From NCBI RefSeq assembly GCF_031755915.1, contig NC_083388.1:15016501-15080500 (forward strand): a stretch of 64,000 nucleotides of DNA. The letters are read 5' to 3'. A model generated the notes under the pieces. That model saw only the letters and a program-made list of their open reading frames with translations. It searched no databases and was not told the origin of the DNA. The DNA comes from Ziziphus jujuba (lineage: Eukaryota; Streptophyta; Magnoliopsida; Rosales; Rhamnaceae). The position numbers and the translations under genes were made by a program. The first letter of the stretch is position 1, and each line of letters begins with the position of its first letter. Positions 35,461-46,300 of the stretch are shown here, piece by piece.

Positions 35461-36732
35461 ACCAAAGCCAAGGCTTTTAGGATGTAAAAGCATTAGCTTT
35501 GGTCCCCCAATTTTATTTTTGTTATTTTTTCAATTTTACAATTTTGAATTGGTCCTCAAATTTTTTTGTTAAGTTTTAATTTTATTATTTTGAATGATAC
35601 TTGTAAAAATAAAAAAAAAAATTACAAAGGAATTAAAAAAAAAGAAAATAATAAAAAATTTTAAAAAATTGAGAGACCAAAGCCAGTGGATATAATAGCG
35701 TTGGCTTTGGTCCCCCAATTTTTTTTATTATCTTTTTAATTTTGTAATTATCAATTGGCCCTCAATTTTTTTTGTTAAATTTGAATTTTATTATTTTGAA
35801 TGATACTTGCAAAAATATAAAAAAATTACAAACGAAATTAAAAAAAGAAAATAATTAAAAATTTTAAAAAATTGAGAGACCAAACCCATTGGATATAATA
35901 GCGTTGGCTTTGGTCCCCCAATTTTTTTTATTATCTTTTCAATTTTGTAATTATCAATTGGTTCTCAATTTTTTTTTGATAAATTTGAATTTTATTATTT
36001 TGAATGATACTTGGAAAAATATAAAAATATTACAAAGGAATTAAAAAAATAATAAAAAATTTTAAAATATTGCGAGACTGAACTAATGCTTTTAATTTTT
36101 CCTCCAATATTTTTTTGTTATCTTTTCAATTTTGTAATTTTAAATTGGTCCTCAATTTTTTTTATAAAGTTTGAATTTTATTATTTTGAATGATAGTTGC
36201 AAAACTATAAAAAAATTATAAAGGAATTAAAAAAAAATAATAATAAAGAAAATAATAAAAAAATTTAAAAAATTGGGAGACCAAAGTCACCGCTGTTGGG
36301 ATGTAATAGCGTTGGTTTTGGTCCCCTAATTTTTTTTATTATCTTTTCAATTTTTTAATTAGCAATTGGTCTTTAATTTTTTTTGTTAAGTTTGAATTTT
36401 ATTATTTTGAATGATACTTGCAAAAATATAAAAAAATTACAAACGAAATTAAAAAAAAGAAAATAGTAAAAAAATTTTAAAAATTGGAGGACCAAAACCA
36501 ACGCTGCTAGGGTGTAATAGCGTTGGCATTGGTTCTTTGATTTTTTTTTATTATCTTTTTAATTTTGTAATTTTCAATTGGTTTTCAATTTTTTTATTAA
36601 GCTTGAATTTTATTATTTTGAATGATACTTGTAAAAAAATAAAAAAATTACAAAGGAATTTAAAAAAATTTAAAAAATTGAGAGACCAAAGCCAACGCTG
36701 CTCGGATGTAATAGCATTGGCTTTGGTCCCCT
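35461..36732. repeat. Right-arm hairpin tandem array, 7 units
   Basis: Cores begin near 35461, 35676, 35879, 36074, 36280, 36491 and 36685. They are inverted relative to the left array, with spacers containing ATTTTATTATTTTGAATGAT. Cores keep both stem halves except the fourth, which is badly eroded. The right array has two more units than the left, so unit number changed after the palindrome formed or the arms were unequal from the start. Confidence 0.9.
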
Positions 36733-36884
36733 AATTTTTTTATTTATTATCTTTTCAATTTTGTAATTTTCAATTGGTTCTCAAATTTTTTTGTTAAGTT
36801 TGAATTTTATTATTTTGAATAATACTTGCAAAAATATAAAAAAGTTACAAAGGAATTAAAAAAAAAAATTTCCAGAACTTTACG

Positions 36885-37235
36885 GCATCAAAGCTCCTTT
36901 TTTCCAATATTCAATTCAACCCACAACACCACCATTTCAATTCTTTTTCTCTGAAACCCCACCACTCTAACTCCTCTATGATCGCCTGCTCATCCCTCAC
37001 AGCTTAATCAAAACTCTCTAAGTAGGAATTCCTCAACCTCATATTCGATCAAGATCGGGACCTTAAGACTCAAAAACCCTGCCAAACGAGACTCGATTAT
37101 CAAGGCCATAAATGCCTTTTCTACTCGGGACAACGATGCAGTCACCACCGAGACTTCGCTCTCGGCCACGTCGAGACTACTCTGGACCACCAAGCAAGAG
37201 CAGCTTTTAATCTGAAGGAAAATGCCCACTTGTTT
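36885..37235 (-). pseudogene. Captured non-repetitive sequence in the right arm
   Basis: Mirror copy of 33230-33610. On the - strand it holds a 73-codon ORF (37229-37008) with SSLDVAESEVSVVTASLSRV and EKAFMALIIESRLAGFLSLK, helix-like and acidic, ending after a LIEYEVEEFLLREF-like tail. The family is not recognised. The left arm copy is interrupted by a stop, so this looks like a captured gene fragment and not a transposase. Confidence 0.4.
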
Positions 37236-37318
37236 GGTACATAAGTCAGTGGCGTTTTGTAGGTTATCGATGTCATTTTTATTTTTATTTTTACTTTTTG
37301 GTTTTTTGTTTACACTTA

Positions 37319-37344
37319 TTTAAAAAAAAAAAAAAAAAAAAAAA

Positions 37345-37375
<31 letters not shown>

Positions 37376-37405
37376 CAATCCAAAAAAAAAAAAAAAAAAA
37401 AAAAA
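37319..37405. repeat. Poly(A) and (CAA)n run
   Basis: About 26 A residues, nine CAA/ACA repeats, then about 24 A. Lies in the right arm of the foldback element with no counterpart of this length in the left arm, so it expanded after insertion. Confidence 0.9.
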
Positions 37406-37804
37406 GCCAATGGCTTAAAAATACTACCCTTTAACCCAAGCTCTAAATGGATTTTGGATTGTCGAGGAGAAGGCCCGAATCATGGAAGCAATAGAAGGAT
37501 ATCTGGGGTTAGAACAGTAGAGATGGTGGATTTTATTTGGGAATTTTGAAACAGTGAGAGATGATGGATTTTATTTGGGAATTTTGAAATGGTAAAGTTT
37601 GTGTGAAACAGTGATACGAGCGGGAAAGAAAATGATATTTTGAAGCGCGAAGGTTGAAGGAAATTTTTTTAAAATTGCAATTTTCTCACGTGTGATAAAA
37701 AAGTATTTGAGCCGTTCATTAAATAAGTTAAAATCTAGTGGCTGATCATTTTTTCACGTTCTTGGATCACACTATTTTTTGTCAGGTCAGATCTGACCAT
37801 AAAA

Positions 37805-37857
<53 letters not shown>
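37805..37857. repeat. (CT)n(AT)n run at the right tip of the foldback element
   Basis: About ten CT repeats followed by AT repeats, immediately outside the alignable TIR. The left tip has a (TA)n run but lacks the CT expansion. Confidence 0.9.
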
Positions 37858-37859
<2 letters not shown>

Positions 37860-39176
37860 TTTGTTAATCAGTTTGCAATTTATTTATTTACCCATTTTAT
37901 TTTAACTAATATAACCATACAAAATGTTTTATTAGTCAATTTATATATATGCGTCATGTACAATTTGACTGTACCTACAAAATGCTTCGGTGAGACAATC
38001 AAAGAAGCCATCTGACTCACATGTGGATGGATTCCATATGTGGATCAAACAAAGAAAGTAAAAATTATGTATATTCACTCTTCTAAGCTCCTACTTATAA
38101 AATTTATCATATCGAATGGATTTCACATAAATATGTGAGTATAGAGTTGGTAATTTTGGAACCATGCAATTTTTTTTTTTGGGGGGACAATAAATAGATG
38201 GGAGCAAAGTACACCGTAATTATATCCCATCAAAGATTTTCCCCCATATCTAACATAAACAAATGTTAGTATCACGACAAGTGTGCTGTTGTCATGAAAC
38301 CTGTCCTACTAACAAATTAAAAAACTTGAGATTTTCTTTTGGGTTTTCATATAGCTTGAGATTTGGAGAAACAAAATGAGAACATCTAGGTTTTGTTCAT
38401 ATAATGATAAAATTGTAGAAATTTAATTCTTTATGTGGATATTTATTTTAAAGTGAGAAAATACCAATTTAAAAATCTCACCTATATGAAAAATATTTGA
38501 AAAATGTATTCCTATCTATAGAGCTATTATTTTTAAAATTCAAAGAAATTAGTTTTAGGATTTTTTTTTAAAAAAATAAATTTATTTTTAATTTATTATA
38601 TAATATTAAATTCAATTACTTACAAAGTTCTAACTTTCATATTTTTTGTCAAACACAGTATAAGAAAATTAATTTTCAAAAAAATAAATTCCGAAAGTTA
38701 GTTTTCTCCAAACTTCGACACTTTTTAAATCGGATTCTAAAGTCATGTGATATTTTAAATTGCAATTTAGTACTTTTTAATATGGAAAACTATATTTTGA
38801 ACATATAAAAACATCTTTAATGGTAAATAGTATTTTGATATGTTCATTTTTAAAATTTAACATTGATATTTTTTAAATTTAAAGGTTAAAAATAAATAAA
38901 TAAAAAAAGAAGCAAAATAGATAAATAAACAAAGAGAAATTCTACTTGGGCTTTCAAAAATACTTTATCCAGTTCTATTATTTTAAAATATCGAAAATGT
39001 CCAAACTTTAATTTTCCTTTCGTTTTTTTTTTTTTTTCAATCCAACCGGCCATCACAGCATTCACCCCATTTGCCACCTATTGCAGACTTCCAATGATGG
39101 AATTGTTGCCTTTTATGTCTGTCGATCTTCTTGGTCATGGTAGTGGATTTGCCAAAGATTACAGAATTAGCTGAGT

Positions 39177-39388
39177 TTGATCAAACTATGTTGTTGGATT
39201 CCTTTCACACATACTGGTTTCTTCCATGTTTTTTGGTGAGAGAAAATGGTGAGGTGGCTTTAATTAAACAATATTGAAAATGGTGAAAAAGGTGATGAAA
39301 ATCAAACTATGCTGCCGGAATCATCTCATACCCACCAGATTCCAACATGTTTTTTGACGAGAAAAATGATTTTAGGTGGCAAATAAAA
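39177..39388. repeat. Two-copy tandem repeat (~120 bp)
   Basis: GATCAAACTATGTTGTTGGA and AATCAAACTATGCTGCCGGA each lead into CATACYSACYRGDTTC-like sequence, then CATGTTTTTTG and GAGAAAAATG/GAGAAAATGG. Noncoding. Confidence 0.65.
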
Positions 39389-39534
39389 CTATGTTGATTT
39401 CAGCTTGAAACATAGTTAAGGTTGGTAGCTGAAGTATTTAAAATAAAAATATTGGATATTTTTGATAATTCACAATGTATGAAATTATATAATAAAATGG
39501 GCTTCTGGCACTGTTATATTATCAACTTTTAGTA

Positions 39535-39725
39535 AATGTACAATCTATACCATGTAATTCATATTTAGCACCTATATCTTTTGAACTTGCAGTTTTTTAA
39601 CAGCAATGCTCCTGAGCTTAATAATGTTAAACATGCAAAAAACCTATTTGGGGGCATTGCTGTTAAAAAATTACAAGTTCAAGGTGTATAAATGCTAAAC
39701 ATGAAATATAGAGTGTAAATTATAA
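39535..39725. mobile_element. Foldback MITE candidate with ~75-bp arms
   Basis: The left arm contains TTGAACTTGCAGTTTTTTAA and CAGCAATGCTCC. The right arm reads on the - strand TTGAACTTGTAATTTTTTAA and CAGCAATGCCCC. Complementarity extends outward through ATTTAGCACCTATA against GTTTAGCATTTATA. About 35 bases form the loop. It would fold into a long hairpin if transcribed. Confidence 0.7.
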
Positions 39726-41359
39726 ATTTACTAAGTTCAAAGAGCAAGGTGTAAAAAATCCTAACAAAATTTATAAATACGAATGAGATAAATCAATAAA
39801 ATTTAATTATTAGAAACTAGATAAAATCAATGTTCTTTTTGTATATATTTGTTTATTGAGACGTAATAATAATAAAAATTGGAACAAAAAGTGACAATAA
39901 GCTGAAAAAACAAATACAAATAATTTTGTAATTATAATTGCTTTGAGTAAGGGAAAAATGAGAAAAAAATAAACTAATAAAAATGAAAATAATTATACAT
40001 GTTTTATATATACAACAATTTTTTTTTTTTAATAACAATACCGCCCATAACCATCTCTCATTTTCTCTTTTAATTTCCGAACACCATTTTTTCCCCCAAA
40101 AAAAAATTGAGAACCATTAATTGTAAAAAAAAAAAAATGGAATTTTGAAAAAAATAATATCTTTTTTGTATTTCAAAATAGACCCATCCATTTTCTCTCT
40201 CTAAATTTCCTAACACCATCAATGGTGAAAAACTAATATTTTTTTTTCTATCTTTTATTGTAATTGATTCTTCTTTTGCAACTATATTTTCCACCAGCAG
40301 CAAATTGAGTAGAAATAAGTTAAAAAACTTAATTACTTGAATTAGTTAAAAAGCTTAATTACTTGAATTTCACCAATCATAAAATGTATATCAAAAAAAC
40401 TTGATAACAAATTTATTCTTCTATCAATTTCTTACCAGAAAATGCATTCGCAAAAAACAGAAAACTAAAATCTTCAAACCATTATACCAATGGTCAAATT
40501 TCAAATTATAAAAAATTTTAAATTCTCTTGGTCACTCATTAGCCTTATAGGGAAAAAAATGCAAAATTCATAACAAAATCAGAAACTCTAAAACCCCAAA
40601 GTCTGTAATTCCAAAATTTATATAAACAATAAAAGGTTCAAAATCAAAAAATTAATATGTTGATATAAGGATCTTACCGAGAATAGAACCTGGATCTCCA
40701 TCTCTTCGGCTTTATTTTCTTCTCTTGAAAAATAAGTGATCAAACCATCACTTTCCTTAACTCAACACATGGATTTGAAGCCACTAACGTTTATGGAGAA
40801 GATTTGAGATCTACTAGCAAAGAGAGGGGGAAAACACATTGGGCTGCAACCAAATTATTGTGTTGAGATTTGAGACGTGTTGTGGATTTAGGATCCATGG
40901 AAGAGAAAGGAAGAAGGGACCAAATGAGAAGATGAAAAAGTAAAATAATAATAATAATGAATTTGCACATTTTTAAATAAATAAAAGGTATATGTTCTTT
41001 TTTAAAAAAAAAAAAATATATATATATATATATATAATAACTCATTTTAGCTTTTGACGATAATTTTGATTAAAGGAAATAAATAATGGGGACTACAGGT
41101 AATAAGTTGAAAATTTAATAGACTAAAATTAAATTCAAAGCAAACCCTAGAGGTTGCATTGGAATTAATCCAAAAAGTATAACATATATATATATATATA
41201 TATTTTTAAACAATTTACCTAATTTATAAACTATCAAAAATCTCTCACATGCTGTGTGATTCGATCATGTGCTTTCATGGACACAGATAGGGGGTGCTCA
41301 ACAACTGAAACTACTCACTTTGTCAATATAATATATATATATATATATATATAAAGATA

Positions 41360-41443
41360 GACAAAGTAATTGAGAATGTGTGGTAGCCCTGATGGTTAGA
41401 AGCACCAACATCCCAGCCTATATGAGCTGGGTTCGAACCTCAC

Positions 41444-41482
<39 letters not shown>

Positions 41483-41494
41483 CAAACTAATTGA
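41360..41494 (+). mobile_element. Very short tRNA-derived SINE
   Basis: The 74-bp body (41374-41447) carries an A-box-like TAGCCCTGATGG (41393) and a perfect B box GGTTCGAACC (41430-41439), followed by 33 A residues (41448-41480). The flanks are a TSD of 14 bp with one mismatch: GACAAAGTAATTGA (41360-41373) and GACAAACTAATTGA (41481-41494). The body is tRNA-sized with no further SINE tail. It is therefore either a minimal SINE or a retroposed tRNA-like transcript. Confidence 0.85.
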
Positions 41495-42355
41495 ATAAAA
41501 TTGCCTTAGCTTGGATGGAAGTTTGGAATTTGAGACCATGTTTAGATGGGGATCTAAAAGTGTTTCTGGTTGATATGCCCTATTTATAAAAGGTTGTTGA
41601 GTCTCCCAAAATTTCTATTTAGATTAAAATGCAATAAATTGTAAACATTTTAAAAAGCTTCAATTATAAAATTTTAAGAGTCTAAAGTGCAAAATTTTTA
41701 AATTGGAGAGTACCAAATTGTAATCAAATTCGATTAATTTAACTTTAAATAAATACAAATTCTTTATTATTGATATTGTTCAAATTATAATTAAGCATGA
41801 TATACAACCAAAGATCTGACATATTGAATACAGTAGTTATTTAATTTTGTTTCATATAATAATCATTAAAAAAATTAACATAACAATCAACATTTTAAAA
41901 ATTGACTAAAATAGTAGAGAAAATAGTCTATGCAAGAGAAAACATAATTAAGGATTCCAAAAGAGAAAATGCTCCAAGATGAACAATAACGAAGTGGTTC
42001 ATTTATTAATATTACAAACAGCAAATTTTTTATTCTCTACATACAAAAAAAAAATGTCATGGCATAAGTCTTTTTACCAACAAACGATAATACTTAACGA
42101 GCAAAATGTAAATAAACATAATAAATATTGTACCTTTTTCTTTTTTGTGTGTGTGATAATGTAACAAAGAGCCTATTTGGAAATGATTCTATAAGAGTTC
42201 TTCTTCGTTTTCATGTTTATTTTTGCCAAACGCTTTGAAGGTGCTTTTATATTTTTAAAAATTTTAGATATTTCAAAATTACTTCCAAATAAGCATAACA
42301 AATACTTTTCATGCCTCTCTTTATCCCATCTTTATGGTTTTAATATTTATATTTT
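41495..42355. other. AT-rich intergenic spacer
   Basis: No gene. Words such as GAGACCATGTTTAGATGG (41531) and AGAGCCTATTTGGAAATGA (42168) resemble ends of common plant MITEs, but no paired terminus was found. Confidence 0.5.
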
Positions 42356-42510
42356 GGGATATTCATAGTCAAGCACTTTAAACTTTATCGAGGTTGACAA
42401 ACTGTACACTAAACTTTTTTTTTATGTCATTCTGCACCCCCAAACTTCCTTTTTGCTTGCACTGTTGGTTCATTTGTTAAAAATACATAACGGAATGATC
42501 ACATGTCACG

Positions 42511-43538
42511 TGTCACGGTCCTACATTTATGCAGCGGAAATAGACCGTGCGACGCAAAGACTCTCTAGTCAAGGCCAGCTTTCTCACTATCCGAGTTTAT
42601 ATATCGACCCATCTGATACCAATTGTATTTCCCTGTGGTTCACTGACGAGAAATACTCTCACGAGTCTCACACATAGGCGACTAAGATTGCATCCCAGCA
42701 TCAAGGCTCTTAGCCTAGATGCTCGCCCCATAGGTTCTCATGGTTATCAAGGCTCACGTCACCCAACAACTAGCCCGATGGCCTCATGCCCACTCGGTAG
42801 CCTACAACTCGACCGTGTGCCAAGATCTAGCCAGCAACCCAGCTCTTCATTCGGGCCTTGGTTCATGCACATCCTGAATAGCATATGACCCTTGGGCATG
42901 CACGCCAGCATCGTGCCAACATGCCACCCAAGGTAGCAACACAAGATCGGAAGCCCACATACGAATAACACCTGATGGCACGGTGTCGCTCTGTCCATGC
43001 CTACTTAGCTTCCGACCCTCTTAAGCGAGGCAGAACCCGAGCCCCCGCTCAATGGCACATTTGCCACAACCTTATAACAAAGGCCTACGTGTGTCTTTGG
43101 CATAGCCAATAGGAAACGGCATAGCGAATGCTACACTTAGTCTCTGGTACAGGAGTGATGCGCAATACTAGGTCGTAGCGCCTACCGGTACTATCCTCGG
43201 GACCCCTTATCCCTTGGAGACATAAGCCCACCTCCGTGGCACCTTATAACCGCCCTATGGCTTGCCGTCACCCATGGGAGCCGTGGAGAGCCAGACACGG
43301 ACCACCCCGCCTAAAGAACTTATTTAGTTATTTCCTTTCTGGCAGCAACAGATATCACTTTGTGCGAGAAATCATAATGGGGTTTTCTCTAGCAAACTTT
43401 GATATCTTGGTCTGCCATTCGAAATGCACTATCCTAGTGACATTCTTAAAAGATTTCCATGGCCCGGAATCGAAGATCCCGACCTTCAAATATTTATGAA
43501 AATGCCACTAGGCCATTCTAAAGGTGGGGACCGTCACA
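42511..43538 (-). repeat. 3' LTR of the non-autonomous element
   Basis: 1,028 bp, TGTCACGGTCC...GGACCGTCACA, so its ends are near-inverted repeats of 11 bp. Roughly 90% or better identical by eye to 46301-47365. Confidence 0.95.
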
Positions 43539-43551
43539 TCCTCCCCTACTT
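43539..43551 (-). other. Polypurine tract
   Basis: AAGTAGGGGAGGA on the - strand, directly upstream of the 3' LTR. Confidence 0.85.
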
Positions 43552-46285
43552 CATTATGTCGATGCTCTCATTGATGTGCCCACTGGCTATTCTCAAAACT
43601 CCCGCACTCCATGCAACTCTTCACCCACATAAGATCTTCAGGCTCAAACTCAAGATCCTGCATACTTCATCCCTCTACCTCTGTAGAATCACCTTTGTGA
43701 CGACCTTCGTGCGCCTACTCTTGGACTTGGCCAAGGACCTCTCGCATGCATTCACCCAAACTCAAGCTCTCCTCAAAATCTATACCTCTGTGTGCATATA
43801 TTAGTGCTTCGCCCAGCACTTTCAGCTCCGCAAGCAGATAGTGTCCCTCTTGGACGAATTCTGCCTCTCATAGGCATCGATGGCACCCTAGCCAAAACTC
43901 GTGTTCCTCTTGGACAAATGCTTTCTTCGCTTGTCGGCATCACTCTAGCCAACTTCATGTCCCTTCTAGACGTTGTTCTCCTTAATCGTTGGTACCCAAG
44001 CCAACGCTTATTGTCCATCTTGGATGGATAGATTCCCAAGCTCCGAAGTAAGGTACCCCTTGCCCAAGGTCCTCACATGGACCGAACTCTATCAAATAAT
44101 CCGATGGAGACCTTGACCCTCTCATCGAGCACACCATCTCCTCTCAGGTGTTGCCCATATGTCAACTGCCCCAACGGTACCCAAACTCGAGAGTTCCTCA
44201 TGTGATAGTTCTTCTCTCTCTTGAACTCCATTTCATGCTTCATCGGCACCCTATTGCTGTGACGAGCTAAGTTTCCCTTCTCAGCTCTTGTCCCCATGCT
44301 CAAATTTCCATCCTCATGATGGAGATATGCTAGCAAATCTTAAGCTAGCTCGCCTATTTCAATTGCAGTTAATGCACAACTTCCCTCAAGTGTGCACCCA
44401 TTCTCGTGGCTTCCTACGCCAATCCTCTGCGCAAGTCACATCCTTTACGTGACGAGTTGCCACATCGTAAATGGAAGTCTTCTCTTCTAGGACCCCCCTT
44501 TATTTCGGCCATTGACACCTGGTGTCACCCTAAACTAAGTCCCTTCCTTAGTTTTTTGCCTCAATCTTGCCCACTTTTGCATCTCGGCTCCTCTTTTGAG
44601 CTAGTTTTGCCCTCTGGCAAATTTGCAATACTCCATGCAACTAAGGTTCCTTCTTGAACCAAATCTTGCCCTTCGGTAATATACCACACTCAATTTGACC
44701 CTCTTGGTCATATAAGGACATCTTGTTGGTCTCCGCTGAGACTTCTTTTCCAAGTCCTTTGGCTTTACACGCTCCCATGCGTCTTCTGGCACTTCACTTT
44801 GTGAGGTTTTTGGTTTCCCTGGACTCATAATTGTCTGGCCCTTATCCATCCACAAATGGCTTTCAAACTCCACAAGGCTACTTGATCATAAGCCTACTTC
44901 GGCTCCATCCAACTCTAGCCAAAAGATTTAAGGATAAGGTATCATCCCTCATGATCTCCTTTAACCAGACTTCCGCTTTAATGCACACTGCTCAACTCAG
45001 CTTAAACTTCCAAAACCGCCACTTCTTTGTGCCTAAGGTGTAGGGTGTCAACGCAATGGACACTCCCCCACTTATGCCTTCGACACCTGACTCAAGTGCT
45101 TGTCCGAATTCCACCTAAACAAACGTTTACTCTCTCACCAAACCGGTTCACTTGTGGCTTCCTTATGGACTCGCACCAGAGTCTCATGCCAACGTGGCAC
45201 CAACCACCATGCCTTCAATGCCTTCGCTTCCATTGAAGTTCTTTGCCTCCACAATCAACATTTTGAGCCCATATGTACCAATATCTCTGAGGCTACCCAA
45301 GCTCTATGGTCTGTTTGTGCTTCCCTTGAAGCTCGTGCCTCCATGGCATTTCAAAATTTGGTCCTCATAACCTTGTCTGCTATGTTGCTCACCTTGGTAC
45401 CTCTATGACAACCCATAATATTGGCCCCGCCGGCCTGATCTTTCGAGTTCTCGCCCACTATTATGCCTTTATGGCATGCACATATCTTGGCCCCATTGGC
45501 CTAGTCTGCAGTTTCGCCCACAGTTGTGCCTTCACAGCACGCATAGTTTGGCCCTGTTGGCCCCATATTCAATGATGCTCAACGGGAGTTTCACTTAGAA
45601 CATACCCTGCACCCAATCATCTTGACTTCTCATTCGCTTCGACAAGGTTGTCCTTTCGCATGGACAAACGTGACCTCTACCACCCAGCTGCACTAGCTTG
45701 TTCTTTTTTCCCCACTCTTTGTGGCTGTCAAGACTCTTGATCAAAATGAATCTATTTTTGGTATTTTCTGCATATTCTTAAGATCAATACCCCAAAACAA
45801 ACACATGGCTAACAAGCCATCGACTACCCAAGAAAACTGCTACCTTTCAAAATAGGTGCATTAACTGACCATGGCCTTTAAGAAGGAATGCGCCTCTTAC
45901 GACTTATACTCCCTCAATGAAACCCTATACTAACCACGGCTTGTACTCCCATAAGAGCATTGTGGCTAGTAATCTCTTGCGGTTCCTCATTGAACAATGC
46001 ATGAATTCCTTTTTGAGCACCAATTATTTATTCCAAATGCTTGTCCCATTCAAGAACTTCGCATTTGCCTCGCTGCTTGAGTATCCCAGTTGAGGTGTAT
46101 TTGTATCGCACACTGACACTCGTTTGGTGAACATCCCCACATCATATTCAAGTTGGGCTTGCCGCCACGACTATCCACGCACCATGCAAGAATGCCCCTT
46201 TCACAGTAGCATCGGGGTTCTACGGATCCAAGCATCACCAAACAATACCATCTGTTCCTCGGTTCACCTGTTGCAGGACAAACCA
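43552..46285 (-). other. Interior of the non-autonomous LTR element
   Basis: No recognised domain. The longest - strand ORFs (44873-44601, 44336-44073, 44039-43773) show no gag or pol motifs. Two internal repeat zones are visible. 43800-44040 has diverged ~75-bp units, read on the - strand as ICPRGTRVLARV / IRPRGTLSACG-type peptides. 45421-45560 has two and a half ~65-bp units starting TTGGCCCC and containing TCGCCCAC and TTRTGCCTT. The + strand ORFs here (such as 43424-43804 and 45100-45408) follow from the GC-richer composition. Confidence 0.7.
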
Positions 46286-46298
46286 GGCTCTGATACCA
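46286..46298 (-). other. Primer binding site for initiator-Met tRNA
   Basis: TGGTATCAGAGCC on the - strand, two bases inside the 5' LTR edge. Exact match to the 13 bases complementary to the plant tRNA-iMet 3' end. Confidence 0.95.
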
Positions 46299-46300
46299 AC

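Larger units (their letters stand above)
32731..37854. mobile_element. Foldback DNA transposon with ~2.3-2.8 kb inverted arms, probably Mutator-like
   Basis: The whole 5.1 kb is an imperfect inverted repeat centred near 35043 (GTCGCTAAAAACC at 35013 and GGTTTTTAGCGAC at 35060). The outer arms align from TTCTATGGTCAAGACCGACC (32751) with the - strand of the right end, TTTTATGGTCAGATCTGACC (37804), and stay alignable for hundreds of bases. Shared words include TATCACACGTGAGAA, TCATTTTCTTTCCCGCT and AATCCAAAATCCATTTA. Outside these are (TA)n tips and a 9-bp TSD, TATCTTTTG. No transposase ORF is present, so mobilisation would be in trans. The superfamily rests on TSD length and long TIRs only. 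Confidence 0.8.
32666..37973. repeat. Local duplication, copy 2, split by the foldback element
   Basis: The left part 32666-32730 (CAATTCCATTGTTTTTCC to TATCTTTTG) and the right part 37855-37973 (TATCTTTTG, TTAATCAGTTTGCAATTTAT to GCGTCATGTACAATTTGAC) together equal copy 1. They are separated by about 5.1 kb of inserted DNA. The 9 bases TATCTTTTG occur on both sides, as expected of a Mutator-type target-site duplication. Confidence 0.85.
37974..41359. other. AT-rich intergenic region with small repeats
   Basis: No gene supported. It holds a two-copy tandem repeat (39177-39388) and a foldback MITE candidate (39535-39725). (AT)n tracts lie at 41017-41035, 41184-41202 and 41331-41352. 40660-40930 is slightly GC-richer, with no ORF of note. 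Confidence 0.6.

Noticed and set aside
37298..37549. 83-codon ORF with poly-Lys and poly-Asn
   Set aside because: Simple-sequence translation of the poly(A)/(CAA)n run.
41374..41447. Functional tRNA gene
   Set aside because: A and B boxes exist, but there is no convincing cloverleaf, and the A-tail plus TSD mark it as a retroposed SINE.
43424..45408. Several + strand ORFs of 70-126 codons
   Set aside because: GC-richer interior of the LTR element yields chance ORFs on both strands; none has a recognisable motif, and PBS/PPT place the sense strand on -.
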